Below, in pieces: positions 16,361-27,684 of a stretch of 64,000 bases of DNA. The position numbers and the translations under genes were made by a program. The notes below the pieces were generated by a model, which was not told where the DNA came from, made no database searches, and was given only the letters and a program-made list of their open reading frames with translations. This DNA is from a bacterium. Lineage in GTDB: Bacteria; Bacillota; Bacilli; Lactobacillales; Streptococcaceae. Where the stretch lies: the NCBI GenBank assembly GCA_905221235.1, contig CAJNCJ010000002.1:124001-188000 (forward strand). Direction: 5' to 3'. How positions within the stretch are numbered: the stretch's first letter is position 1; every line of letters begins with the position of its first letter.

Positions 16361-17208
16361 GGGTTGCTCCTTTGTAATTTTTTACTTACTTCTTTTATAC
16401 GTTTGAGATGGTCTGGATGATCAATCTCTAAATCAAAAATCTCTGGAATAGAACTATAGTGGATAATACACTTGATCCCCATCTGATTCATTTTTTGTAT
16501 GAAAGAAACATTCAGATAACCTGCCACAGCAAAGTCAATCTTTTTCGTCCTTGCTTTATCCTGCATCTGTCTCAGCATATCTAACATAATGGGACTTTCC
16601 ATATCATGCCATTGACTATTTCTCACAGTCGCAAAAACAAAAGAAGTCAAATCATTCATTCCAACTATAATCTTTGAAATACTAGTTTCCAGTATCCTGT
16701 CCAAGTCAAAATAAGCTGACGGTAATTCAATCATTGTGCCAATTTTTCCAGTAAAACCGTGCTGACGTAATACTGTAATAGCTTGTTTTAATTGGTCGGC
16801 ATCATTGACAAAAGGAAAAATAACAGACAGATTGGGATTGGTTTGATAAACTTCTGTAACGACATTTGCCTCAGCCTGAAATTCATCCGGACACGCCAGT
16901 AAACGCCTAGTTCCTCTATATCCAAACAAAGGATGACGTTCGTCAAAATGCTGTTTAGTTCCCTCTAAACAATTGGCTTCTGTATTCGTTAATTCAGAAA
17001 AACGATACCAGACATCCTCATCTGAGTACAAGGAACAAATAGTGTCTAGATAAGCTTTTACAAATTGCTGACAACTTGGTAACAGGATATTTTGATTGAG
17101 CTCTCTCAACAAGTATTCGCCTCTAATCATACCTACATGGTGCAATAACTGAGGATGAATTTTTTCAACAATTTTTTCGCCACTAAGGGCAAGTTGGTTT
17201 CTCATCAT
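16357..17208 (-). CDS. Orphan PEP-utilising-enzyme TIM-barrel protein
   Basis: The 283 residues resemble only the C-terminal PEP/pyruvate-binding barrel of PEP synthase, PPDK and PTS enzyme I. Visible family motifs: VGMIRGEYLL, WYRFSELTNTE, LFGYRGTRRLL (substrate arginines), IGTMIELPSA (metal Glu) and IIVGMNDLTSF. The swivelling phospho-His domain and the ATP-grasp domain are absent, and where the family has its catalytic Cys-Gly the sequence reads AVAGYLN. It therefore cannot run the normal phosphotransfer cycle; it may bind PEP or pyruvate, or use a barrel reaction such as aldol or lyase chemistry. It overlaps NUDIX by 26 bp and ASCH by 4 bp. Confidence 0.75.
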   Translation of the reverse strand: MMRNQLALSGEKIVEKIHPQLLHHVGMIRGEYLLRELNQNILLPSCQQFVKAYLDTICSLYSDEDVWYRFSELTNTEANCLEGTKQHFDERHPLFGYRGTRRLLACPDEFQAEANVVTEVYQTNPNLSVIFPFVNDADQLKQAITVLRQHGFTGKIGTMIELPSAYFDLDRILETSISKIIVGMNDLTSFVFATVRNSQWHDMESPIMLDMLRQMQDKARTKKIDFAVAGYLNVSFIQKMNQMGIKCIIHYSSIPEIFDLEIDHPDHLKRIKEVSKKLQRSNP

Positions 17209-17683
17209 TCACCTTCCAATTCATGTAAGAAGTCTTGTCCAGTTCTGGAAATCCTAATAATTCAGACTTAACCTTCAAGACCAATGGAGATGCATTTTCT
17301 TCTATTATTTCTTGAATTGCCTTCCAAACATATCCAAGAGAATCATTCACACCATCAGAGACAGTTTCAGAAATATTCACTTGAGATACCTTCTCGTTTA
17401 TTTCAATATCATACAAGGCCATGATATGGTGAACCATAAAATTTGTTAACTCTTCCCTGACGAAAACATCGTAGATTCGAGGATTAGAGTAGCTTCTAAC
17501 AGTAAATCCTGTCTCTTCCAAAACTTCTCTAATCAGCGTTTCCGTCAGTCCTTCACCAAATTGCTGACTGCCACCGGGTAGATCATAACGATGTTGATAA
17601 GGGCCTCTCGTTTTTTCAATGCAGAGTAACTTCCCGTTTTCAAAGCAAACACCATAAACTCCAAAGTGTTTTTTGATTTCCAT
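17183..17683 (-). CDS. NUDIX hydrolase
   Basis: A 166-residue NUDIX protein with a complete box: G-x5-E-x7-REVLEETGF at about residues 38-60 in a GGSQQFGEG context, which coordinates metal for cleaving a nucleoside diphosphate linked to X. The substrate cannot be told from the box; the N-terminal FGVYGVCFENGKLLCIEKTRG resembles MutT-like ADP-sugar and sanitation enzymes. The SD GGAG is 7 bp before the ATG. It begins 10 bp after the SDR gene and its 3' end overlaps the PEP-barrel gene, implying stoichiometric co-expression. Confidence 0.88.
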   Translation of the reverse strand: MEIKKHFGVYGVCFENGKLLCIEKTRGPYQHRYDLPGGSQQFGEGLTETLIREVLEETGFTVRSYSNPRIYDVFVREELTNFMVHHIMALYDIEINEKVSQVNISETVSDGVNDSLGYVWKAIQEIIEENASPLVLKVKSELLGFPELDKTSYMNWKVNDEKPTCP

Positions 17684-17693
17684 CCAACTACTC

Positions 17694-18392
17694 CTATTTC
17701 AAAGACCAGCCACCATCTATTGTCAAAATTTGTCCCTGCATGGCGCTCGCTTTTCCACTTGCTAAGAAAAGGCTAATCTCTGCTACTTCCACTGGATCAA
17801 TCCAGCGTTTGATTGGGGTTTCACTAGCCACCCAGTCCGCTAAACCACCTGGTTCAAAGTCCGCAGCGGTCATAGCTGTCTTGACTGCTCCTGGAGCGAT
17901 ACCAAAGATCTGAATCCCATCTTCTGCATAGTCTAGAGCCAACTGCTTGGTAAAGCCAGCTAGTGCGTGCTTAGAGGAAGTATAAGCGTGTCCACCACCG
18001 CCTGCTAGACTAGAAGCGATAGAACACATATTGATAATGGCCCCCTTTTTATTTTCCAGCATTTGTGTCAAATAATAGCGAGTCAACTCAACAGGAGTCA
18101 CGTAGTTTATTTCAAAAATTTCTTGAATTTCCTGCGCTGTCTGTTCCAAAAGTGGTTTGTAATCATCCAAAACTCCTGCAGTATTGCACAAAATATCCAC
18201 CTGAGGACACCAGTCAAAAATAGGCTCCAAGTCCAAGGTCAAATCTCTCTGTAAAAAATGAAAATCACCCTCTAAGAGTGGATTTTTACCTTGATCAACG
18301 CCATAAACTTGATAGCCATTCTCTAAAAAGAGTTGAGCCTGAGCCAGACCAATGCCTGAACTCACACCTGTAACGAGTACACGTCTAGTCAT
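17694..18392 (-). CDS. Short-chain dehydrogenase/reductase
   Basis: A 232-residue classical SDR oxidoreductase. The N-terminal VTGVSSGIG nucleotide motif, NTAGVLDD (variant of NNAG), the catalytic Ser in MCSIASS, YTSSK (Tyr and Lys) and the C-terminal DGGWS are all present, so it should be an active NAD(P)-dependent enzyme. It resembles 3-oxoacyl-ACP reductase-like proteins but is not beside fatty-acid genes. It overlaps the DUF2829 gene by 8 bp upstream and precedes NUDIX by 10 bp. Confidence 0.9.
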   Translation of the reverse strand: MTRRVLVTGVSSGIGLAQAQLFLENGYQVYGVDQGKNPLLEGDFHFLQRDLTLDLEPIFDWCPQVDILCNTAGVLDDYKPLLEQTAQEIQEIFEINYVTPVELTRYYLTQMLENKKGAIINMCSIASSLAGGGGHAYTSSKHALAGFTKQLALDYAEDGIQIFGIAPGAVKTAMTAADFEPGGLADWVASETPIKRWIDPVEVAEISLFLASGKASAMQGQILTIDGGWSLK

Positions 18393-18621
18393 TCACTTCT
18401 ACCCAATCTGTCGCCAAAACATCACAAGGTGTCGGACTCCACATGGAAAAACCTTCCCCTTCTCCAGACACGTTGATTAGGAAATAGGGCGTCACTTCAA
18501 GCGCAACCCCATTTTGCTCGATAGTATCAAAAAGTTGGACATAATTTTCAGCCCCTCCCCAACCAGTGCGTACATATTTTTTCTTATCCTTTAAGCCAGG
18601 CAGTATTTCTTCAAATGTCAT
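18385..18621 (-). CDS. DUF2829 (Tad2-like) small protein
   Basis: A 78-residue protein with the DUF2829 pattern: KKYVRTGWGG near residue 20, then YFLINV, WSPTPCDVLATDWVEV at the C-terminus. The family includes phage Tad2, which sequesters the cyclic ADP-ribose signal of Thoeris defence; many members are chromosomal with unknown roles. I start at the ATG at 18621 because AAAGGAG is optimally spaced there; the ten codons upstream lie in the promoter region (TATAAT at 18660-18655). It is first in the operon with SDR, NUDIX, PEP-barrel and ASCH genes. Confidence 0.8.
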   Translation of the reverse strand: MTFEEILPGLKDKKKYVRTGWGGAENYVQLFDTIEQNGVALEVTPYFLINVSGEGEGFSMWSPTPCDVLATDWVEVND

Positions 18622-18731
18622 GTTATTCTCCTTTAATTCTACATTCTTCATTTAATTATAACAAAAAACTGCTTTGCAACGGCTTTTTGACTCATTTTAA
18701 ATCAAAATCAATAAGCATTTTATAATTATAG

Positions 18732-19577
18732 TCATTTAGTTTTAAAAAAGCGTTCCAAACATTCAAAAATATTTGGAACTTCCCTTAATAAATCCGTCAC
18801 TTTCTTCTTCAAAATATCTCAAACTTGCTCAATAGGATTCAAATCTGGTGAATGAGGTGGTAGAGGTAAGAGAAAGTGTTTATCTTGAATGTAAAGTTCA
18901 TCCAATATATGCTTAGGATGAAAACTATCATTGTCCATGACAATGATATGAGGTGTGTTCAAAGCAGGCAAGAGCTGCGTTTTGAACCACTCCACAAAGA
19001 AATCGCTCATCATACTTTCCTTGTAAATCATGGGAGCTATAAACTCTCCGTCTACTTGTCCTGCAACAATTGAAGTCCGCTCAAAACGTCATCCGCTAAT
19101 CTTTTCATAGGCTTTATCCCCTCTAGGAGCCTGTGCATAAGGACGATAGAGATAGCGGTCGATTCCCGTTTCGTCAATATATACGACTGGTAAATCTTTT
19201 AGGCTATTCAAAATATCAAGAAATTCAGCGACTTTCTCAGGATCTTGTTCCTTAAAGCTAGTCGTCTTTTTTTAAAGTGACCTTAATCTGCTTTAAAGCT
19301 ACCCATACTGAAGGGACAGCACAATCAAAATGTGCCGCAATTTCTCGTAAAAAAGCGTCTGGATGAGCCTCTACAAAGGCTTTCAATTCTTCTAAAGGGA
19401 TCTTACGCTTTTTGACGACTCGCTTTTTCCTCTCTAAGTGTCCTTGTTCACGTCTTTCTTTTCCCACGTGAAGAGAATTCTGACGCCTACATCAAAAACT
19501 TTGGCCGCCTCGACATGGCTATGTCCTTCTTTGATGTAATCTAATACTCCTTGTTTAAAATCTGTACTATATACCAT
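18732..19577 (-). pseudogene. IS630-family transposase, decayed
   Basis: Reading from the ATG at 19577, the helix-turn-helix start (VYSTDFKQGVLDYIKEGHS) runs into a frameshift near 19465. The middle continues in another frame (about 19467-19258, ending LKQIKVTLKKDD). The DDE part returns to the first frame: HIIVMDNDSFHPKH, PPHSPDLNPIEQ. In-frame stops occur near 19088 (after ISG) and at 18819-18821, where TGA replaces the Trp codon expected after PIEQV. At least three lesions make it non-functional without large rearrangement. Confidence 0.85.
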
Positions 19578-19742
19578 AGCTTTATTATAATATTCTTATT
19601 TAAAACTAAGCAACTATATCATGGCTTGAACTGAATATTTTATATATTGTCTTACTTCGTCCTCACACAAATATATCAAAAATCAAAAGCGCTTAGGAAA
19701 AAACTCCATTTCATGAGAGAATGCAATAAATCTTCCCACAAT

Positions 19743-19793
19743 AAAACGCATAATATCAAGTTTTTTTGGCTCGCTCCTGATATCATGCGTTTT
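19743..19793 (-). terminator. suf operon terminator
   Basis: A 16-bp stem with one wobble (19778-19793 with 19743-19758) lies 88 bp after the sufB stop and ends in TTTTATTG on the minus strand. The rest of 19578-19880 shows nothing else recognisable. Confidence 0.75.
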
Positions 19794-19880
19794 CTGTTCT
19801 TAAAATATTTTTTCTCAGTCTCTTTTTGTTACAAGTTCATCTTCAAAGTCCTTGGTTTTTAGTAAATCTAAAATCAAATT

Positions 19881-21293
19881 TTATCCGACTGACCCTTCCA
19901 TTTCATAGCTAATCAAGCGGTTCAGCTCAACTGCATATTCCATTGGAAGTTCTTTTGTGAACGGCTCTACAAATCCCATAACAATCATCTCTGTTGCCTC
20001 AGATTCTGACAAACCACGGCTCATGAGGTAATAGAGTTGTTCTTCTGAAATCTTAGATACCTTGGCTTCGTGTTCCAAAGCGACTTGCGAGTTATGAATT
20101 TCATTAAATGGAATGGTATCTGACGCTGACAAGTCATCCATGATAATGGTGTCACACTCGATGTGAGAAACAGATTTCTTAGAGTTTTTGTTAAAGGTTA
20201 CTTGTCCACGGTAGTCCACCTTTCCTCCGCCTTTTGCGATAGATTTAGACACGATAGAAGAGCTTGTGTGTGGAGCGTTGTGGATCATCTTGGCACCCGT
20301 GTCTTGGTGTTGCCCTGCATTAGCAAAGGCGATAGAGAGCATAGTACCACGCGCCCCTTCTCCATCTAGATAAACAGATGGATATTTCATGGTTGTTTTG
20401 GCACCCAAGTTTCCATCAATCCACTCAACAGTCGCATCTTTTAGGGCTTTGGCACGTTTCGTTACCAAGTTATAAACGTTATCAGACCAGTTTTGAATAG
20501 TCGTATAACGCATATAAGCTCCGTCCAAAGCGAAAATTTCTACAATGGCAGCGTGCAAGCTATTGCTTGAATATGTTGGTGCTGTACATCCTTCTACGTA
20601 GTGGACACTTGCTCCCTCATCAACGATAATCAAGGTACGTTCAAACTGACCAGTATTTTCGTTGTTGATACGGAAGTAGGTTTGAAGCGGAATATCTACC
20701 TTGACACCTTTTGGCACGTAGATAAAGGTTCCACCCGACCATACTGCTGAGTTAAGGGCAGCCAACTTGTTATCAGTCGGCGGTACCAATTTGGCAAAGT
20801 ATTGTTTAAACAAGTCTGGGTATTCCTTGAGGGCAGAATCCGTATCTGTAAAGATAATCCCCAATTTTTGGAACTCTTCCTTCATATTGTGGTAAACTAC
20901 TTCTGACTCGTACTGGGCAGAAGCACCGGCTAGATAAGCACGCTCAGCTTCAGGAATCCCGATTCGTTCAAAGGTTTCTTTGATTTTTTCAGGAACCTCA
21001 TCCCATGAACGAGCTGGTTTATCAGATGGTTTTTGGTAGTAGATCAAGTCATCAAAGTCAATCTCTGACAAGTCTGCTCCCCAAGTTTGCATGGGCATTT
21101 TTTTGAAGGTTTCATAAGACTTCAAACGGAATTCTAACATCCACTCAGGTTCTCCCTTAGCAGCTGATAATTCGCGAATGACATCTTCGTTTAATCCTTT
21201 TCCTGTCGATAGGACAGGCTCTACATCGTCATGGAAACCAAATTTATATTCACCAAGGTCAATTGGTTTTGGTTCTACTCTTTCTTCAGCCAT
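19881..21293 (-). CDS. sufB: Fe-S cluster assembly scaffold SufB
   Basis: Scaffold subunit of the SufBCD complex on which [4Fe-4S] clusters are built. The 470 residues include the SufBD beta-helix core with [10 protein letters not shown] (cluster-associated Cys region), and the C-terminal helix [18 protein letters not shown] start at the ATG at 21293 (AAAGGATATT upstream); 15 extra in-frame codons exist upstream without SD support. Last gene of sufCDSUB, 57 bp after sufU. Confidence 0.97.
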   Translation of the reverse strand: MAEERVEPKPIDLGEYKFGFHDDVEPVLSTGKGLNEDVIRELSAAKGEPEWMLEFRLKSYETFKKMPMQTWGADLSEIDFDDLIYYQKPSDKPARSWDEVPEKIKETFERIGIPEAERAYLAGASAQYESEVVYHNMKEEFQKLGIIFTDTDSALKEYPDLFKQYFAKLVPPTDNKLAALNSAVWSGGTFIYVPKGVKVDIPLQTYFRINNENTGQFERTLIIVDEGASVHYVEGCTAPTYSSNSLHAAIVEIFALDGAYMRYTTIQNWSDNVYNLVTKRAKALKDATVEWIDGNLGAKTTMKYPSVYLDGEGARGTMLSIAFANAGQHQDTGAKMIHNAPHTSSSIVSKSIAKGGGKVDYRGQVTFNKNSKKSVSHIECDTIIMDDLSASDTIPFNEIHNSQVALEHEAKVSKISEEQLYYLMSRGLSESEATEMIVMGFVEPFTKELPMEYAVELNRLISYEMEGSVG

Positions 21294-21350
21294 AATATCC
21301 TTTCTTTCATTCTTCATTTCTACTGATTCATAAGACAAAAGAAACTTGTC

Positions 21351-24277
<2,927 letters not shown>

Positions 24278-24304
24278 TTACTTCTCCTAAAAGATACGAG
24301 GGAA

Positions 24305-25075
24305 TTACAATTCTTCCTTGTAGTCGTAGCCAAGTTCTTCAGCTAGTTTTGCGTATCCTTCACGCTCCAAACGCGCAGCCAATTCTGGACCACCAGAAAG
24401 GACAACACGACCTTCCATCATCACGTGTACCACGTCTGGTGTGATGTAGTTCAATAGACGTTGGTAGTGAGTGATAATCATAGCACCAAAGCCTTCACCA
24501 CGCATGGCATTCACACCTTTAGATACAACTTTAAGAGCGTCAATATCAAGACCAGAGTCAATCTCATCCAAAAGGGCAAAAGTTGGTTCCAACATCAAAA
24601 GCTGAAGAATTTCATTACGTTTTTTCTCACCACCAGAGAAACCTTCATTAAGGTAACGCTCTGCCATTTCTTCTTTCATGTTGAGCAATTCCATTTTCTC
24701 ATCCAGTTTAGTAATGAACTCACGAACTGAAATCTTTTCATCGTCTTCTTTACCAGCATTCATAGCTGCACGAAGAAACTCAGCGTTAGTAATTCCAGGA
24801 ATTTCTGATGGATATTGCATTGCAAGGAAAAGTCCCATACGTGCACGTTCGTCCACTTCCAACTCAAGGATGTTTACGCCATCAAACAAGACTTCACCTT
24901 TGGTTACTTCATAGTTTGGATTTCCCATGATAGCGGCTGAAAGAGTTGATTTACCAGTACCATTTGGTCCCATGATAGCGGCAATTTCTCCTGTTTTAAG
25001 GGTCAGGTTAACCCCTTTTAAAATTTCTTTTCCTTCAATCTCAACGTGAAGATCTTTGATCTCTAATACTGACAT
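24305..25075 (-). CDS. sufC: SufC ATPase of Fe-S assembly
   Basis: ABC-type ATPase (256 residues) energising SufB-SufD. Walker A GPNGTGKST, signature FSGGEKKR, Walker B FALLDEIDSGLD and the switch His in IITHYQR are visible. The start ATG at 25075 is preceded by AAAGGAAC; 16 extra in-frame codons upstream are promoter-proximal. It is the first gene of sufCDSUB. Confidence 0.97.
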   Translation of the reverse strand: MSVLEIKDLHVEIEGKEILKGVNLTLKTGEIAAIMGPNGTGKSTLSAAIMGNPNYEVTKGEVLFDGVNILELEVDERARMGLFLAMQYPSEIPGITNAEFLRAAMNAGKEDDEKISVREFITKLDEKMELLNMKEEMAERYLNEGFSGGEKKRNEILQLLMLEPTFALLDEIDSGLDIDALKVVSKGVNAMRGEGFGAMIITHYQRLLNYITPDVVHVMMEGRVVLSGGPELAARLEREGYAKLAEELGYDYKEEL

Positions 25076-25180
25076 GATAGTTCCTTTCTTTTTCACAGCC
25101 TTTACAGTACTTACTAGAAACATACTCGTTTTCCCTAGAAATACAGTAATAGGTCAATAAATATACTTTTATAGTATAAC

Positions 25181-25202
25181 AAAAAAAAGCCTAAAAGGCT
25201 TT
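25181..25202 (-). terminator. Terminator-like hairpin AAAGCCT/AGGCTTT between DUF3272 and suf genes
   Basis: Seven-bp stem with a three-base loop and eight T on the minus strand. It lies upstream of DUF3272 and just beyond the sufC promoter region, so it would end transcripts coming from the DUF3272 side only if they ran in reverse; on the minus strand it precedes DUF3272 and ends suf-independent read-through into it. Confidence 0.5.
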
Positions 25203-25224
25203 GATTTTGTCTAGAAGCTGAGGA

Positions 25225-25419
25225 CTAGTCTTTCCCTTTTAAATGCTGGTCAATGACATCTACTATTTTCCCCATCAAGTAACTCACTCGAAAATTTCTA
25301 AAGAGTAAAATGGCCCAAAAGGCTGCCATAATATAGCGACCAGTCATCCAGGCTTCATTGAAAAAATAGGTCTCAGCAGCTGTAAACAGCGCGATGATAA
25401 TAAATTGTTGTCTACTCAT
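25225..25419 (-). CDS. DUF3272 small membrane protein
   Basis: A 64-residue hydrophobic protein with two predicted membrane segments (IIIALFTAAETYFF and GRYIMAAFWAILLF) and a charged C-terminus. It belongs to a streptococcal family of unknown function usually found beside dnaX, 27 bp downstream here in the same direction, so probably in the dnaX transcript. Confidence 0.75.
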   Translation of the reverse strand: MSRQQFIIIALFTAAETYFFNEAWMTGRYIMAAFWAILLFRNFRVSYLMGKIVDVIDQHLKGKD

Positions 25420-25446
25420 AAACTTATTGTATCATGAAATCTTTCT

Positions 25447-27102
25447 TTAGTCTTCCTCTACCTTCACTTTATCAGCCAAAAATTCAAATCCTTCTGGAAT
25501 CAGACTTTCCTCTGCTTCTTTTTCAACTTGAGAAGATTTGGCTTTGGCTGAAAAGGCTGCTCGAACTTCTTTCCATTCCTCCATGGAAATGGCTAAAATC
25601 TCGGGTGAAAAACCTGCCGCCTGACTGAGGATGTTACCAAACATGGTGTTGAGATTATCTCGTTTCATGGTTTGACCAGCATTAAAGTTAGACTCAAAAG
25701 CAAGAATGGCATGGTGTTCATTGGCCGCAACCGGTTGAGAACCAACCAACAAAGCCTTATCCGGCCCACCTAGACTTTCAATTACCTCTCCCCAGGCATT
25801 CTGCAAACGAATCAGATTTTGACGTGCTAAATCAGGGTTTTCGACGGCCTCTTGTAAGATTGATTGCACTTTATTGCGATCGACACGATAGACTGTTTTG
25901 CCCGTAGCTGGTCGACTAGGAGCTGGACTTGTTGGCTTGGGCACAGTTCCTACATTGGCGAGTTCTTGTTTGAGACGGGCAATTTCCTGTCTCAGCGCAG
26001 AAATTTCATGTTCAACCGCCCCTGAAAGAGCCGGTTCCGGCTTAATCTCCGCCAAACGAATAGTCATCATCTCAGCATAAATCTTGGGCTGCAAACTAGA
26101 CTTAATATCTGCTAAACTCACTGTCGCCAAGCGAATCATTTCAAACAGATTTTCCTGAGGAAGTGCCAAGTTTTCCACAAAGACTGGGCTATGATGAGTG
26201 TTTTCTCCTCCTGTTTGAACAATTAACAAATCTCTTAAATAGTGCAAAAGGTCAGTCACAAAACGAGTCATACTCTTACCATTCTCAAAAAGAAGATTCA
26301 AGCAAGACAAAGCCTTGGGAACATCCTGTTGAAATAAGGCAGCCACATAATCATCCAAGGCAGACAGACTAATGGTTCCTGTAATTTCTTCAGAAATGGC
26401 CGTCGTCAGCTCATTTCCCTGTGTCAAACTCAGGGCTTGATCCAAAATAGACAAGGCGTCCCGCATTCCACCTTCAGCCCGTCTAGCAATGATTTCCACA
26501 GCCTCTGGTTCAGAACTGATATTTTCCTTTTCTAAGATATAGTGGATATGTTCCTTAATATCCTGTGTCTTAATTGATTTAAACTCAAAACGTTGGACAC
26601 GCGATAGAATCGTAGCAGGTATCTTGTGCAATTCAGTAGTAGCTAAAATAAAGACCACATTCTGTGTTGGCTCTTCCAGCGTCTTTAGGAGAGCATTAAA
26701 AGCCCCTGTAGACAGCATGTGAACCTCATCTATGATATAGACCTTATAACGGGCAAGGCTCGGTGCGTAGGTGGATTTATCACGGATTTCACGAATTTCA
26801 TCAACCCCATTATTAGAGGCCGCATCCATTTCGATAACATCTTCTAAACTACCGTCCGTCACTGCCTGACAGATATAACAGTTATTACATGGTTCACCAC
26901 CCACTTGATTAGGACAGTTCATAGCCTTTGCAAAGATCTTAGCTACACTGGTTTTTCCCGTTCCACGAGGACCAGAAAAAAGATAAGCGTGACTTATTTT
27001 CTCTTGCTCCACCGCTTGTTTAAGAGTCTTAGCCACAACTTCTTGACCAACCAACTGAGAGAAGTTTTGACTTCTATATTTTCGATAAAGTGCTTGATAC
27101 AT
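25447..27102 (-). CDS. dnaX: DNA polymerase III subunits gamma/tau
   Basis: Clamp-loader ATPase of the replisome, 551 residues. Walker A GPRGTGKTSVAK, the zinc module with four Cys (CPNQVGGEPCNNCYIC, about residues 64-79) and sensor DEVHMLSTGAFNALLKTLEE are present; the region after about 365 is the tau-type linker and C-terminal domain. The start at 27102 ([10 protein letters not shown]) is the conserved one and overlaps the stop of the GAF gene by one base (TAATG). Confidence 0.97.
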   Translation of the reverse strand: MYQALYRKYRSQNFSQLVGQEVVAKTLKQAVEQEKISHAYLFSGPRGTGKTSVAKIFAKAMNCPNQVGGEPCNNCYICQAVTDGSLEDVIEMDAASNNGVDEIREIRDKSTYAPSLARYKVYIIDEVHMLSTGAFNALLKTLEEPTQNVVFILATTELHKIPATILSRVQRFEFKSIKTQDIKEHIHYILEKENISSEPEAVEIIARRAEGGMRDALSILDQALSLTQGNELTTAISEEITGTISLSALDDYVAALFQQDVPKALSCLNLLFENGKSMTRFVTDLLHYLRDLLIVQTGGENTHHSPVFVENLALPQENLFEMIRLATVSLADIKSSLQPKIYAEMMTIRLAEIKPEPALSGAVEHEISALRQEIARLKQELANVGTVPKPTSPAPSRPATGKTVYRVDRNKVQSILQEAVENPDLARQNLIRLQNAWGEVIESLGGPDKALLVGSQPVAANEHHAILAFESNFNAGQTMKRDNLNTMFGNILSQAAGFSPEILAISMEEWKEVRAAFSAKAKSSQVEKEAEESLIPEGFEFLADKVKVEED

Positions 27103-27599
27103 TAGGCTTTCTCCCCAAACATTGTAAAGTCCCATTCTGTCTTTTCAAGCAAAATAGCGACAAATTGTTCCAAATAATCTCGATCCATAGCATCATAATC
27201 ATCAATCTCTGAAGAATCAAGATCCAGAACTCCAAGTAATTGACCATTCTTTACCATCGGCACAACAATTTCACTTTTAGCTCGACTATCACAAGAAATA
27301 TAGTTGGGATAAGTTGTTACATCACCAACCAGAACAGTTTCCTGAAAGTGAGCTGCCTCACCACAAACTCCCTTTCCCAGTGCAATACGGATGCAGGAAA
27401 CACCTCCTTGGAAGGGACCTAAAACCAATTCCTTTCCATCGAACAGATAAAAGCCTGCAAATACAGTATTAGGAAAGCGTGATTTTAGAAGAGCACTGGC
27501 ATTTGAAAGATTAGCCAAAACATTGGTTTCACCTTCCAATAAAAAAGAGAGCTCTTCATTTAACATTTGATAACGTGATTGTTTTTCTGATTCTAACAT
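27102..27599 (-). CDS. GAF-domain protein, free methionine-(R)-sulfoxide reductase family
   Basis: The 165 residues form a single GAF domain of the fRMsr (YebR) class, which reduces free Met-(R)-sulfoxide. The family Cys positions are visible in [17 protein letters not shown] and [14 protein letters not shown]. It is translationally coupled to dnaX by TAATG. Reductase function is from the family; nothing in the context proves it. Confidence 0.85.
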   Translation of the reverse strand: MLESEKQSRYQMLNEELSFLLEGETNVLANLSNASALLKSRFPNTVFAGFYLFDGKELVLGPFQGGVSCIRIALGKGVCGEAAHFQETVLVGDVTTYPNYISCDSRAKSEIVVPMVKNGQLLGVLDLDSSEIDDYDAMDRDYLEQFVAILLEKTEWDFTMFGEKA

Positions 27600-27635
27600 A
27601 GAACTATTATATCAAAAAAGGCTTACAGACAAAAG

Positions 27636-27667
27636 AAAAATCCCTTGTTTAGAAAACAAAGGATTTT
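27636..27667 (-). terminator. rpsA terminator
   Basis: AAAATCCTTTGTTT pairs with AAACAAGGGATTTT (one wobble), three-base loop, then TTCTTTT on the minus strand; 17 bp after the rpsA stop. Confidence 0.8.
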
Positions 27668-27684
27668 GTGAATTTTCAATTTGA

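Noticed and set aside
17183..17208. 26-bp overlap of NUDIX and PEP-barrel genes as a frameshifted single gene
   Set aside because: Both proteins have complete domains and the second has its own SD and start, so they are two genes.
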